The position numbers and the translations under genes are program-made. From the NCBI GenBank assembly GCA_965225625.1, contig CBDDBH010000020.1, forward strand, positions 75,465-139,464: a stretch of DNA of 64,000 nucleotides, given 5' to 3'. Source of the stretch: CBDDBH01 sp965225625 (lineage in GTDB: Bacteria > Pseudomonadota > Gammaproteobacteria > JADZEE01). How positions within the stretch are numbered: position 1 is the first letter of the stretch; each line of letters starts with the position of its first letter. A model generated the notes under the pieces. The model did not search any database. It was not told the origin of the DNA and saw nothing but the letters and a program-made list of their open reading frames with translations. Below, piece after piece: positions 9,061 through 20,788 of this stretch.

Positions 9061-9118
9061 TCCCCTCTGTACGGGGGCTTCGCCCGTCGCGCTCCGCGCG
9101 TCGTTCTCGCAATGACGT
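9061..9118. repeat. Small palindromic intergenic repeat
   Basis: The segment holds two nested hairpins (GGGCTTCGCCC and CGCGCTCCGCGCG) and ends in TCTCGCAATGACG, a layout seen in dispersed intergenic repeats that read CATTGCGAG on the other strand. A related sequence lies at 35500-35548. It is non-coding and sits between the CoA-transferase and the convergent dioxygenase gene. Confidence 0.5.
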
Positions 9119-9207
9119 AGAATCGTATTCGGCGACGTTGCCGATCTAGACGCGCGCTCACGGCTAGCGAGAGCGCGGCATTGATCGTGCTTGAGAGAAA
9201 CCCCGCT

Positions 9208-10128
9208 TTATGTCGCTGCTACGCGTGGCCAGCGCTTGACCGGTGGTCCCGGGTTGTGGCCCCACAAGCGCGGAGCGTCGTACATCTTCGGTTCCCAATC
9301 GTTATCATCGACAACGACTCCACCGTAACCGTATTCCATCATCCAGCCCGACGGTGTAACCATGTAGAAAGACGTTGTCTGATCGTTTGTGTGGCGACCC
9401 ATAGTCAATGCAACCGGGAACCCGCGTTCCTGGACGATGTCGTAAGCGCGCCCGACATCGTCCAGCGAGTTGGCTTCCAGCATCAAATGATTGAACTGCC
9501 CGGGCTCGGCACCGAAGCATGGATTCATGATGGCGAGCGTGTGGTGGCGAGGATTACAGTGTAGGAACGTCCCCTCGGCCGTTATGCCCGTGTTGTCCGG
9601 CCAATATATGTAGTCGCTGAGGGTGAAGCCAAGAACCCGCTGATAAAAGTCGATCGATACTAATTTATCCTTGCAGTGAATGACGATGTGGCCAAGACCC
9701 ATGGCGCCGGTATTAAATCCAGACATGCCGCGTGCGGGACGAAACGGCGTGTTATCCCGAACCCCGGTGAAATACACCTCAGATTTAAAACCGTCCGGAT
9801 CATCAAAGCAAATTAGGTCCATGACCGCCCGCTCTTTGGTCTGCACTTTAGTGCCGTGCTTAACCTTGATACCGTATTCTTTCAGACGATCCGTGATCTC
9901 TTCCAGATCCTCGCGGCTATCCACCTCCCAGCCAATGAAGCGCACTCCCTCTTTCTTGGCCTGGTAAAGCGACAATCGATGGTGGCGATCATCGAGCCGG
10001 TATTGCAGCGCGTTACGAGGACTGTCGGCGCGCAACTCCAAACCGTATACAGATTGCAAGAAGTCGTCCCAAGCTTTTAGATTTTTGACGTCCCAACCGA
10101 TAGTACCCAGTCCGCTTACACCTGCCAT
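9208..10128 (-). CDS. Type I extradiol ring-cleavage dioxygenase (2,3-dihydroxybiphenyl 1,2-dioxygenase-like)
   Basis: A 306-aa two-domain VOC protein of the length of BphC-type dioxygenases. The N-terminal domain is non-catalytic. The C-terminal domain shows the iron ligands His147 (GLGHIVIH), His214 (FNHLMLE) and Glu265 (GWMMEYGYGG), plus conserved His246 (GRHTND) and the Tyr near the site. These enzymes open catechol rings next to the hydroxyls, yielding yellow meta-cleavage products. A GGAG site precedes the ATG. The next gene, 34 bp downstream, is a hydrolase of the meta-cleavage-product type, so dioxygenase and hydrolase probably act in sequence. The exact catechol is unknown. Confidence 0.9.
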   Translation of the reverse strand: MAGVSGLGTIGWDVKNLKAWDDFLQSVYGLELRADSPRNALQYRLDDRHHRLSLYQAKKEGVRFIGWEVDSREDLEEITDRLKEYGIKVKHGTKVQTKERAVMDLICFDDPDGFKSEVYFTGVRDNTPFRPARGMSGFNTGAMGLGHIVIHCKDKLVSIDFYQRVLGFTLSDYIYWPDNTGITAEGTFLHCNPRHHTLAIMNPCFGAEPGQFNHLMLEANSLDDVGRAYDIVQERGFPVALTMGRHTNDQTTSFYMVTPSGWMMEYGYGGVVVDDNDWEPKMYDAPRLWGHNPGPPVKRWPRVAAT

Positions 10129-10162
10129 CGTCTTTCTCCTCGATTCGAGTTCCTTTCATCCA

Positions 10163-11020
10163 CTACGACTGAATGAACTTCATCACAACCTCATCGTGCT
10201 CTTCCGGTCGCTCCCATTGCGGCCAATGGGCTGCGCCCTTGATTACGTATAGCTCCGATCCCTTAATCAGGTTTTGGATGCGCTTCGCCTCGTCGACGCC
10301 GGCGATGGGATTTTTTTCCGTCCACAGCAACAGCGTCGGCGCGGTTATCTTGGCCAATTCCTCATCGGTAAACAAATAATTGTCGCACTCAGGAGAAAAC
10401 AGCTTTTCGTAATATTCCTGCAACGCCGCGCGGGTCTGCTCCCGCGACCAAAGATTGCGTCGCAACTCGACCAACTCCTCGGTCACGCCACCCAGCGGCA
10501 TCAACCACTCCAGCCGCGCGCGGATTAATTCCTCCGACGGATTGTTCAAAGCATTGAGCGAAGTTTCACGTAGCCCGGCTAAATCGGCGACGCTGCCTTC
10601 ATCAGCCGGTTGTTTCTGGCCCCAGGCGGTGTTGAGGATGAGCTTCTCGACGCGCTCGGGATGATTGATGCCGACGTCCATCGCGATCCAACCGCCGAGT
10701 GATTCACCTTCGAAGATCGCCTTCTCCGCACCGATTTCATCCAACAGTTCCAGTATCTGCTCGGTAAACTGTTTCAGCCAATTGCCTTCACGATAAGGCG
10801 GCGCAGACGACAAGCCATGCCAGCTGAAGTCCGGCGCCATCGGCCGGCCGACGGTGGCGAGGCGGTTCATGTTGCGGGAGTAGGTCTCCGCATGACCGCC
10901 ACCACCGTGCATCAGGATCAGGGGAATGCCCTCTCCCGCCTCGATCACCCGCGTGCGGAAATTCTTCGTTTGGTAGTAGCGGGTCTCGGTACCGAGAAGG
11001 TCAATGTGAATGCTGGACAT
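10163..11020 (-). CDS. Alpha/beta hydrolase, meta-cleavage-product hydrolase-like
   Basis: A 285-aa alpha/beta hydrolase. The oxyanion motif MHGGGGHAETY and the nucleophile elbow GESLGG (Ser107) are plain, and the catalytic His is His265 in GAAHWPQWERPEE. The acid of the triad, normally Asp in a motif like WGRDD or WTxHDP, reads WTEKNP here, so Asn237 occupies the usual position. BphD/MhpC-type hydrolases cleave the C-C bond of the ring-opened product made by extradiol dioxygenases. It is the upstream neighbour of the dioxygenase in a two-gene unit. A GAGGA site is 8 bp before the ATG. Confidence 0.82.
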   Translation of the reverse strand: MSSIHIDLLGTETRYYQTKNFRTRVIEAGEGIPLILMHGGGGHAETYSRNMNRLATVGRPMAPDFSWHGLSSAPPYREGNWLKQFTEQILELLDEIGAEKAIFEGESLGGWIAMDVGINHPERVEKLILNTAWGQKQPADEGSVADLAGLRETSLNALNNPSEELIRARLEWLMPLGGVTEELVELRRNLWSREQTRAALQEYYEKLFSPECDNYLFTDEELAKITAPTLLLWTEKNPIAGVDEAKRIQNLIKGSELYVIKGAAHWPQWERPEEHDEVVMKFIQS

Positions 11021-11163
11021 AGGGCAAATCCTCAGTTGTTATTCTTATCCGGACGTAGTTTGTAGCATCATCGCGAATTCACTGTCAAAACTAGCCGCAC
11101 GCTAGCAACCCTCAGAGGCGGCGCTGGGGGGAACATCCCCAGACGTGGCGTGGCCTGCCAGGT

Positions 11164-12501
11164 CTACAGCCCGACCTCGTCGCGTGTGCGGGTACAACAG
11201 TCAATAATCGAATAAATAATCGATTGGCACGGTCCAATCAGATCCGGAATCTTGATGACGCCCATGCCGCCGAGGCCTTCGGTGAACTCTTCCGGAAAAT
11301 CAACGTCGTCACCGACCCATGGATAGCCGGTACGCACCAGCGGTATTCCGAGCTGACAGATGGTGGCGGCATCCGTCTGTCCGGCCATTTTGGGAGCGTC
11401 AGAATAGGGCTTGCCGTGGCGCTCTTCCCAACCACGAATTGCCGATTGCACAATCCAGTGGTCGGGACTGGTACGCGAGGCGCGGCAAGACACATACATT
11501 TCCCATTCCGCTTCGACGTCGTCATGGCGGGCAACGATCTCTTTCATCACCGCACTAAACTCAGCTTCGATATCGGCGTTGGTTTGATCAGGCGTCGTGC
11601 GTACGTCGAGATAGATCTCCGTTGCCGCAGAGGGAAACGCAGGTTTTTCCGGCCATCCCGAGCGAACTGCGGAGATCCAACCCTCCCCTCGGATTTGAGC
11701 AGATTCGTGGGTGTTCGGATATTCGCTCAGCCACTGTTCCAGATCCAAAATCACTTTGGCCGCCGGCACGATTGAGCTTCTAAACCCGGGTACGCCGCGT
11801 GGGATCCCGGCGTAGCCCATCGTGCCCCAGGTGGTTACTTTGAACCAGGCCATACCGGGATGCTCGTAATACACCTCGTCCCATGGTTTGAAAATGATAC
11901 CCATATCCGGCGCCACACCGTGAGAGAGCATATGCATGACGCCGCTGCTGATCCCGTAATTGTCTCGTTCGGGCACAAACCACGGCATCCCGCCGCCGCA
12001 GCCGGCCACGATGAGATCGCCTTTCAACTCCAGGCCGGCGTCAACCACGCACGTCGCCGCTTCGGTCAGCGTGCATAACATCGATTTCGGGTTGGACGCA
12101 CCGAGTCCGAACACCGTATCACCCTCGCTGTAGGATTCCGGCAACATATCGGCCCGCAGTTCGGGGCCAACCCAGGGAATATCGACATCAGGATCGGCTT
12201 CAATGTGTGTATCGATAGGCGCGTAAAGCATTAACGTGGGGCCTTCGCCGCTACCCTTTACGTAGCCGACACAGTTGCCGGACATCTCGTTCACGGGCTG
12301 ATAAAAGGCATCGATACCAACACCGTTCATATAGTGGACCATATGCTCACTGGCTTCCCTCTCGGCACCGGTGGGGCTGTGGATCCCGGTCAAATCGAGA
12401 ACCGACTGCTGCAGCCGTTGCGGATTAATCTTTGCGCACGCGGCCTCGTAGCACTGGCGTTGCTCGGCAGACAGTTCATGTGTATCAGTTTTTTTATCCA
12501 T
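11164..12501 (-). CDS. M20-peptidase-like protein lacking the canonical metal ligands
   Basis: A 445-aa protein that follows the M20 peptidase/deacetylase layout: IHSPTGAEREA near residue 40, a block at LMLYAPIDTHIEAD (91-103), GLGASNPKS (132-140) and a C-terminal block. In zinc M20 enzymes these blocks read GHLDT, GRGAxDMK and DEE. Here the first His is Pro95, the bridging Asp is Asn137, and the catalytic Glu-Glu pair is replaced by GCGGGMP (167-173). Either the metal site is rebuilt differently or the protein is not a zinc hydrolase. The ATG at 12501 has a GAGG site; an upstream in-frame start is less likely. It lies 31 bp after the amidase gene. Confidence 0.75.
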   Translation of the reverse strand: MDKKTDTHELSAEQRQCYEAACAKINPQRLQQSVLDLTGIHSPTGAEREASEHMVHYMNGVGIDAFYQPVNEMSGNCVGYVKGSGEGPTLMLYAPIDTHIEADPDVDIPWVGPELRADMLPESYSEGDTVFGLGASNPKSMLCTLTEAATCVVDAGLELKGDLIVAGCGGGMPWFVPERDNYGISSGVMHMLSHGVAPDMGIIFKPWDEVYYEHPGMAWFKVTTWGTMGYAGIPRGVPGFRSSIVPAAKVILDLEQWLSEYPNTHESAQIRGEGWISAVRSGWPEKPAFPSAATEIYLDVRTTPDQTNADIEAEFSAVMKEIVARHDDVEAEWEMYVSCRASRTSPDHWIVQSAIRGWEERHGKPYSDAPKMAGQTDAATICQLGIPLVRTGYPWVGDDVDFPEEFTEGLGGMGVIKIPDLIGPCQSIIYSIIDCCTRTRDEVGL

Positions 12502-12532
12502 TGTTCGACCTCGCGACCGTGTTGTCACCACT

Positions 12533-13831
12533 TCAAGGCGGTGTGATTTCGTATTGTGCAGTGCGCACTACCCATCGTGCCGTGTCCAACAGTTGCTCGT
12601 CACCGCCGAAACTGCCGACCAATTGTGCGGCCAGGGGTAACCCTTCGGGACCCACACCGATGGGCATGCATACACATGGCAATCCGAGGAAGGTCCAAAT
12701 CCGGTTAAAGATGGGATCGCCGGTAGACTCCAGCCCTCGCGGTGCTTCACCGATTGCGGCAGGCGTCAGAATGGCATCGTATTGCTGGTAGAGTTCATCG
12801 AAACGACTGCGCCATTGCGCGTGCAGGCGCGGAACATCCGTCAGCTCGCGATCCGCGAGTGCGCGACCCTGTGCGAACAATTCTCGTGTCTGTTCGGACA
12901 GGCGATCGCCGAATTTCTCGACATGGGGCCTTAGTGCGGCTGAGGCCTCGACCAGCATCATTGCATTTTGCACGTCAACGAGGTCCGCAAATTCCGGCGC
13001 AAGTTCGACATCCGTTAGCACAGCGCCCGCGGCACGCAGCGCAACAGCCCAGGATTCCAACGCAGTGCGCGTCGCGCTATCAGCGCGCGACCATAATGGC
13101 GTACGCGCAAAAGCGATGCGGGGTGGACCGGCTGCCTCGCTGCCAGGTCGCGTGTCGTGACCGCCAAGCACCTGATGCAGCAACTGCAGATCCGTAACGT
13201 TTCGCGCGAAACCGCCGAGCGTGTCCAGCGACGGCGCGAGCTGACAGATCCCCTCGAAAGGATAGTCACCGAAGCTTGGTTTGTAGCCGAGTACGCCGTT
13301 GAAAGCGGCCGGACGAATAATCGAACCGGCGGTTTGCGTACCCAAGGCCAAGGGCACATGGAAATCGGCCACAGCGGCGGCAGAGCCGCTAGAGGAACCG
13401 CCCGGCGTGTGCTCCGGGTTGTGCGCATTGCTGGTTTTGCCGGGCGCGTAGTTTGCGAACTCCGTACTTACCGTTTTTCCCATCATTACGGCACCCGCGG
13501 CAAGTAGCCTGCGTACACATTGCGCATCTGCTGCAGGTCGATGGTCCAAATAAACCTGCGTACCGTAGCTCGTGGGCATGTCGCGTGTATCAATGATGTC
13601 CTTTAGACCGATCGGGACGCCGTGCAGGGGGCCTTTCGCACTGCTCGCGTCACACGCTTTTGCGGCGGCCAGCGCCTTCTGCGGATCCAAATAGGTCCAC
13701 GCATTGACCGCCGACTCGCGCGCCTGTATGCGATGCAAACACGCACCTACGAGTTCCTCGGAAGTGAAATCCCCCTGGGCGATGCCGGCGGCAGCCTCTA
13801 CGGCGCCGAGTTGTTCCAGTTCAGTGCGCAT
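12533..13831 (-). CDS. Amidase-signature family hydrolase
   Basis: A 432-aa amidase of the AS family (GatA-like fold). The Ser-cisSer-Lys triad can be placed as Lys77 (PIGLKDI), Ser146 (GGSSSGSA) and Ser170 (GTQTAGSIIRPA). These enzymes hydrolyse amide bonds of small molecules in the cytosol. No gatB or gatC lies nearby and the protein is shorter than most GatA, so transamidation is unlikely. It is part of the minus-strand run SDR-amidase-M20-like, with a 31-bp gap to the next gene. It probably releases ammonia or an amine from a pathway substrate. Confidence 0.88.
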   Translation of the reverse strand: MRTELEQLGAVEAAAGIAQGDFTSEELVGACLHRIQARESAVNAWTYLDPQKALAAAKACDASSAKGPLHGVPIGLKDIIDTRDMPTSYGTQVYLDHRPAADAQCVRRLLAAGAVMMGKTVSTEFANYAPGKTSNAHNPEHTPGGSSSGSAAAVADFHVPLALGTQTAGSIIRPAAFNGVLGYKPSFGDYPFEGICQLAPSLDTLGGFARNVTDLQLLHQVLGGHDTRPGSEAAGPPRIAFARTPLWSRADSATRTALESWAVALRAAGAVLTDVELAPEFADLVDVQNAMMLVEASAALRPHVEKFGDRLSEQTRELFAQGRALADRELTDVPRLHAQWRSRFDELYQQYDAILTPAAIGEAPRGLESTGDPIFNRIWTFLGLPCVCMPIGVGPEGLPLAAQLVGSFGGDEQLLDTARWVVRTAQYEITPP

Positions 13832-13884
13832 TAGCTCATTGACCGTAGACCCTAATTATTCAATTCAGGTCCGGCGATGCATTG

Positions 13885-14631
13885 TTAACCGCCACCGTCC
13901 ATCACAAAGCCGGCGCCTGCTACATACGACGCCTCGTCGGATGCGAGCCACAAAACTGCCTTCGCGACTTCATCGGGTTGCGCGATCCGTCCTATCGCCA
14001 GCGGTTCACCGAAACTGTGTTTTAGTTCCTCGTTACCACCCGCCATGCGAGTCAGTAGCGCGGTATCGACCGGACCCGGGCACACGGCGTTAATGCGAAT
14101 GCTATCGCGGGCGTACTCCTTGGCTGCGGCCTTGGTCAATCCCATTACGCCATGCGCGGCGGCGCAATATGACGCGTAAGCCGGGAAACCCACTAAGCCA
14201 AAGTTGCCGACCATGTTGATGATGGCGCCGCCCCCACGCGCGAGCATTTGCTTGAGTTCCAGTTTCATACACCGCCAGGTGCCATTGAGCTTGATATCGA
14301 TCATCCGATGCCAGTCGGCTTCCTCGATTTGCGCGGTGTTCACCGCCGTGCCTTCCCAACCGGCGTTGTTGAAAGCGCAGTCGAGGCCACCAAGTTCAGC
14401 AGCGATCTCGTTCATGAGTGCATCAACACTGGCACCATCGCGAACATCCGCGGCAATAAATCGACACTTGCCATTGTCCACCGATTCCACCGCCGCTGCG
14501 CCCGCCTCGGCGTCGCGTCCGGCTATGACGACGTGAGCCCCCTCGCGGGCAAAATGCTGCGCCGTTACGAGACCGATCCCGGTAGTTCCGCCGACGATTA
14601 AGACTACTTTATCGGTGAATCTCCGCATCAT
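13885..14631 (-). CDS. Short-chain dehydrogenase/reductase-family protein without canonical Ser and Lys
   Basis: A 248-aa Rossmann-fold SDR with the cofactor motif GGTTGIG (residues 14-20), NNAG (88-91) and the CPGPVDT segment (184-190). The catalytic Tyr155 is kept in ASYCAAAHG, but the YxxxK lysine is Ala159 and the Ser expected 13 residues earlier is Gly142 (NMVGNFG). The start at 14631 removes a poor leader. Classical SDRs oxidise alcohols or reduce ketones with NAD(P); with only the Tyr left, a different reaction or a non-catalytic role is possible. It lies upstream of the amidase on the same strand. Confidence 0.8.
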   Translation of the reverse strand: MMRRFTDKVVLIVGGTTGIGLVTAQHFAREGAHVVIAGRDAEAGAAAVESVDNGKCRFIAADVRDGASVDALMNEIAAELGGLDCAFNNAGWEGTAVNTAQIEEADWHRMIDIKLNGTWRCMKLELKQMLARGGGAIINMVGNFGLVGFPAYASYCAAAHGVMGLTKAAAKEYARDSIRINAVCPGPVDTALLTRMAGGNEELKHSFGEPLAIGRIAQPDEVAKAVLWLASDEASYVAGAGFVMDGGG

Positions 14632-14693
14632 TGCTTTTGCCGTATTTACCTGCACTCCTGCGCGAATTGTAGCAGAGGCCTTGCCAACATATT

Positions 14694-14754
14694 GTAGGAG
14701 GCGCGTCCCCGCGCCGATAGCAGATCCTCATCGCGACGAGGACGTCGCTCCTAC
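14694..14754. repeat. REP-like inverted repeat
   Basis: The segment starts GTAGGAGGCGCGTCC and ends GGACGTCGCTCCTAC, so its ends are near reverse complements (GTAGGAG/CTCCTAC). GCGGG-type stems lie inside. This matches the GTAGGAGCG class of REP elements common in Pseudomonas and Xanthomonas relatives. It lies between the SDR gene and yidD. Confidence 0.7.
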
Positions 14755-14834
14755 GAGCACGGGCACCCGACACACTATCTCTCAGGGTGCACTAGGCTAG
14801 ACAGCATCGGGACGCTGCGACTATCTTTGGTGTT

Positions 14835-15056
14835 ATGAAGCAAATACTCCTAGCACTGATCCGGGCCTACCAGTATTTGCTCAGCCCGTTTTTCGGCCAG
14901 CACTGCCGCTTCGAACCATCATGTTCGGCGTACGCGAGTGAGGCTATTGAATTACACGGAGCGTTGCGGGGAAGCTGGATAGCGCTACGCCGGATTTTGC
15001 GTTGCCATCCGTGGCATCCGGGCGGCTATGACCCGGTGCCGGAACACACCGAATAG
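14835..15056 (+). CDS. yidD: Membrane protein insertion efficiency factor YidD
   Basis: A 73-aa protein of the YidD family. It has an amphipathic N-terminal helix (LLALIRAYQYLLSPFFG), the conserved CRFEPSCSAYA cysteine segment and the RCHPWHPGGYDPVP end. YidD helps YidC place proteins in the inner membrane and is peripheral on its cytosolic face. It is usually encoded in the rpmH-rnpA-yidD-yidC cluster; here it stands alone, 4 bp from the tail of convergent ileS. The family is certain; the unusual location is notable. Confidence 0.95.
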   Translation: MKQILLALIRAYQYLLSPFFGQHCRFEPSCSAYASEAIELHGALRGSWIALRRILRCHPWHPGGYDPVPEHTE

Positions 15057-15060
15057 CTGA

Positions 15061-18270
<3,210 letters not shown>

Positions 18271-18302
18271 GCCGAACTCGCGCCCGGCAGTGCGAGTGCC
18301 CT

Positions 18303-19157
18303 TTAGTTGGTTTTTGCCGGCATCGGACCGACCAGAAAAGCCGGATCGACGCGAACACCGAAGAGGTTCATCCGCCAATCCAGATGTGGTCCGGTCGCGC
18401 GCCCGGTGGCGCCGAGTTTAGCAACAACATCGCCTTGCTTAACGATGGCGCCCTGGTCTATCAGTATCTCGCTCAAGTGAAGAAACGCTGAGCTCAGACC
18501 GTGTCCATGATCGATGATGATGGTGCCACCCGTGTAATACATATCATTGTGAACCAGAGCGATGACGCCATCGGCCGGCGCCCGCACGGGCGTGCCTTCT
18601 GGCGCCGCGATATCAACACCATAGTGCGGCCGGCGCGGCTTACCATTGAGAATGCGTTGGCTGCCATAAACGCCGGAGATGATGCCCATCGCCGGCCATG
18701 CAAACCCGGACGCGAAATACGGTGTCTCAGTATCCAGGCGACGGGTCGCGTTGATGAGAACCTGATCAGCTTTGATTCGCGCAAGATCCGCCTGGCTGGG
18801 TGTCACCATTTTATCCGGTAGGCCGTCTATTCGCTGAGTCGGGTATTCGCGGCTGCGTAGTTGCAATTGGCGGCTATCGATCTCGCCGTTAGGCAACCTC
18901 ACCTCCAGCACCGCGGTGGATTTCGCTTCCCTGCCGAAACCCAACAAAAACTGTCCATCCGCGCTGACTCGCACTGCGCGGCCATCAAGTAATACGCGCC
19001 CACCCGGATCGGTGTACCCCCGAATGAGTCCGCCCTGGGCAAATTCACCGTCGAGTACAAGATCTGACCCCGCTACCTCGGCGCAAATCAGGCAAAGGCA
19101 CAGCCATACAAATCGAGTCGCGCTGGCGGCGGACCCGGACTTAGTCAGTTTTCTCAT
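18303..19157 (-). CDS. Secreted M23-family (lysostaphin-type) metallopeptidase
   Basis: A 284-aa exported protein. The N-terminus has a basic start and a hydrophobic core (FVWLCLCLICAEVAGS), consistent with a signal peptide. A beta-rich region follows, then the M23 domain with the HYGVDIAAPEGTPV motif carrying the first zinc ligands. The final motif, usually HLHF, reads GPHLDWRM, so one zinc ligand His is replaced by Asp. That pattern recurs in a subfamily of proteobacterial M23 proteins, which may hydrolyse peptidoglycan or regulate other hydrolases. Its start overlaps the end of the GFA gene by 17 bp, and it lies 32 bp before ileS. Confidence 0.88.
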   Translation of the reverse strand: MRKLTKSGSAASATRFVWLCLCLICAEVAGSDLVLDGEFAQGGLIRGYTDPGGRVLLDGRAVRVSADGQFLLGFGREAKSTAVLEVRLPNGEIDSRQLQLRSREYPTQRIDGLPDKMVTPSQADLARIKADQVLINATRRLDTETPYFASGFAWPAMGIISGVYGSQRILNGKPRRPHYGVDIAAPEGTPVRAPADGVIALVHNDMYYTGGTIIIDHGHGLSSAFLHLSEILIDQGAIVKQGDVVAKLGATGRATGPHLDWRMNLFGVRVDPAFLVGPMPAKTN

Positions 19158-19641
19158 CCAGTAATCCCAGGCGCTTATGCCAATCCGCGATCGACTCCTC
19201 AGGGTAACGCTGGAACTCCTGATCCTGCGGGCCCTTTTCGACCGGCACCCAATCGGGTTTGAATTCGAGCATGATGTGGTTTTGTTCAGGGGCCTTGGGC
19301 AACGGCGTGTCTATGGCCGAGGCGAACGGATGGACCATTTCCGGCCAGCGGGGATCCCAAACCCATAACGCACTGCCGCATTCCATGCAGAAATGCCGTT
19401 GCGCTGAGCTGAGCTGAACGTCTTTGTCTTCGGGATTTTTTATCCAGGCTTGATATATCCGGATATGCTCTTTTCCGGTTACCTCGAGCGTGTCGTAGTC
19501 GCCTTTCAAATTGATGACATAGCCACCACCACCTCCGGTCTTGCGGCAGATTTTGCAATAGCAGCGCATGTAAGGATACGGCTCACGCGATTCGACGCTG
19601 AGGTGAATCGCACCACAATCACAGGATCCTTCGAGTCGCAT
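19141..19641 (-). CDS. GFA-family (glutathione-dependent formaldehyde-activating-like) zinc protein
   Basis: A 166-aa protein with the GFA/CENP-V fold. The zinc-binding cysteines are visible as CDCGAIHL near the start, CYCKICRKTGGG (residues 28-39) and CMECGSALWVW. Founding members help glutathione capture formaldehyde, but many relatives lack that activity, so the function is open. Its stop overlaps the M23 gene start by 17 bp, suggesting translational coupling. Confidence 0.85.
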   Translation of the reverse strand: MRLEGSCDCGAIHLSVESREPYPYMRCYCKICRKTGGGGGYVINLKGDYDTLEVTGKEHIRIYQAWIKNPEDKDVQLSSAQRHFCMECGSALWVWDPRWPEMVHPFASAIDTPLPKAPEQNHIMLEFKPDWVPVEKGPQDQEFQRYPEESIADWHKRLGLLDEKTD

Positions 19642-19798
19642 TTGAGTTTGCCCTTAGTTGTCGTCAGCGAATCACGATAGCCGAAACCGCGCCGTTTCCC
19701 AAGCCAGCCCACAGTGCTTGTCGTTGCTCGAGAGAATGGGCTATCGTCTCGTGCTCTGATGCGCACTGCCCCACCCCTGTAGTGAAACCACCCCAACA

Positions 19799-20728
19799 AT
19801 GAGCATGGTTACCGGTGTGGTCCTACCCGTCTTCGGCGTGGTGCTCATCGGTTATCTGGTCGCCCGTACCGGTGTGCTCAACGCCGCGGCCAATGATGGC
19901 CTGGCGCGTTTCGTATTCAACATCGCAGTCCCCTGCCTGCTGTTTCGCGCCATGGCCACAGCTGAGTTGCCAGCGGTCACGCCGTGGCCATTCCTTGCTT
20001 CTTATTACATCGGTGCGCTCGCGATTTACGGCATCGGTATGCTGGCATCGCGCCGACTATTTCAACGCAGCCCAGCCGAGCAGGCAATCAGTGGTATGAC
20101 AAGCTGCTACTCCAATGCCGTGCTGTTGGGCATTCCGTTGGTACTAGCCGCTTATGGCGAGGCCAGCGCCGTGCCGCTGTTTCTCATGGTCGCGTGTCAG
20201 GGACCTTTGCTGTTTGCGATTGGAACGCTGTTGGTGGAATCAGCGCTGGGTCACAGCGGCGAGGTGCGACGCCTGCCACGAAAAGTATTCGACGTGTTGG
20301 TGAAAAATCCGGTGATCATCAGCATCGTCGCAGGCCTGCTATTCAATGTGTCGGGCTTCGAATTTATCGACAGCGTAGATGCCATCATAGCCATGGTTGC
20401 CGCAGCGGTACCCGCATGTGCGCTCGTCTCGCTCGGCGCTTCGCTAAGTCAATATCGATTGACCGGCGATCTGCGTGAACCATTACTGCTGGTCGCGCTG
20501 AAAAATGTTGCGCAACCTCTGCTCGTGTGGATCCTGGCGACGTTGGTGTTCTCGTTGCCCCCGCTGTGGGTAAAGGTGGCGGTAATACTAGCCGCGCTGC
20601 CCAGCGGGGTCATGGCGCACGTTTTCGCACGTAATTACCAACTGAACGAGCCGGTAGTCAGTCAAACAATTACCCTGTCAACTGCCGTATCTCTGGTGAC
20701 GCTGTCGTTGCTGTTGTCGGTTTTGTAG
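19799..20728 (+). CDS. AEC-family (auxin efflux carrier) transporter
   Basis: A 309-aa inner-membrane protein with about ten helices in two five-helix repeats, starting at TGVVLPVFGVVLIGYLVARTG and including the NIAVPCLLFRAMA segment. The family contains plant PIN-like and bacterial malonate or malate carriers that move organic acids. The gene stands alone on the plus strand between GFA and phaC, which are both on the minus strand. The substrate cannot be named from sequence. Confidence 0.88.
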   Translation: MSMVTGVVLPVFGVVLIGYLVARTGVLNAAANDGLARFVFNIAVPCLLFRAMATAELPAVTPWPFLASYYIGALAIYGIGMLASRRLFQRSPAEQAISGMTSCYSNAVLLGIPLVLAAYGEASAVPLFLMVACQGPLLFAIGTLLVESALGHSGEVRRLPRKVFDVLVKNPVIISIVAGLLFNVSGFEFIDSVDAIIAMVAAAVPACALVSLGASLSQYRLTGDLREPLLLVALKNVAQPLLVWILATLVFSLPPLWVKVAVILAALPSGVMAHVFARNYQLNEPVVSQTITLSTAVSLVTLSLLLSVL

Positions 20729-20788
20729 ACAACGATGTGATCGATGCGACACCGGCGCATTGCCATTGCCGCCTGTTCCGACAGCCTG

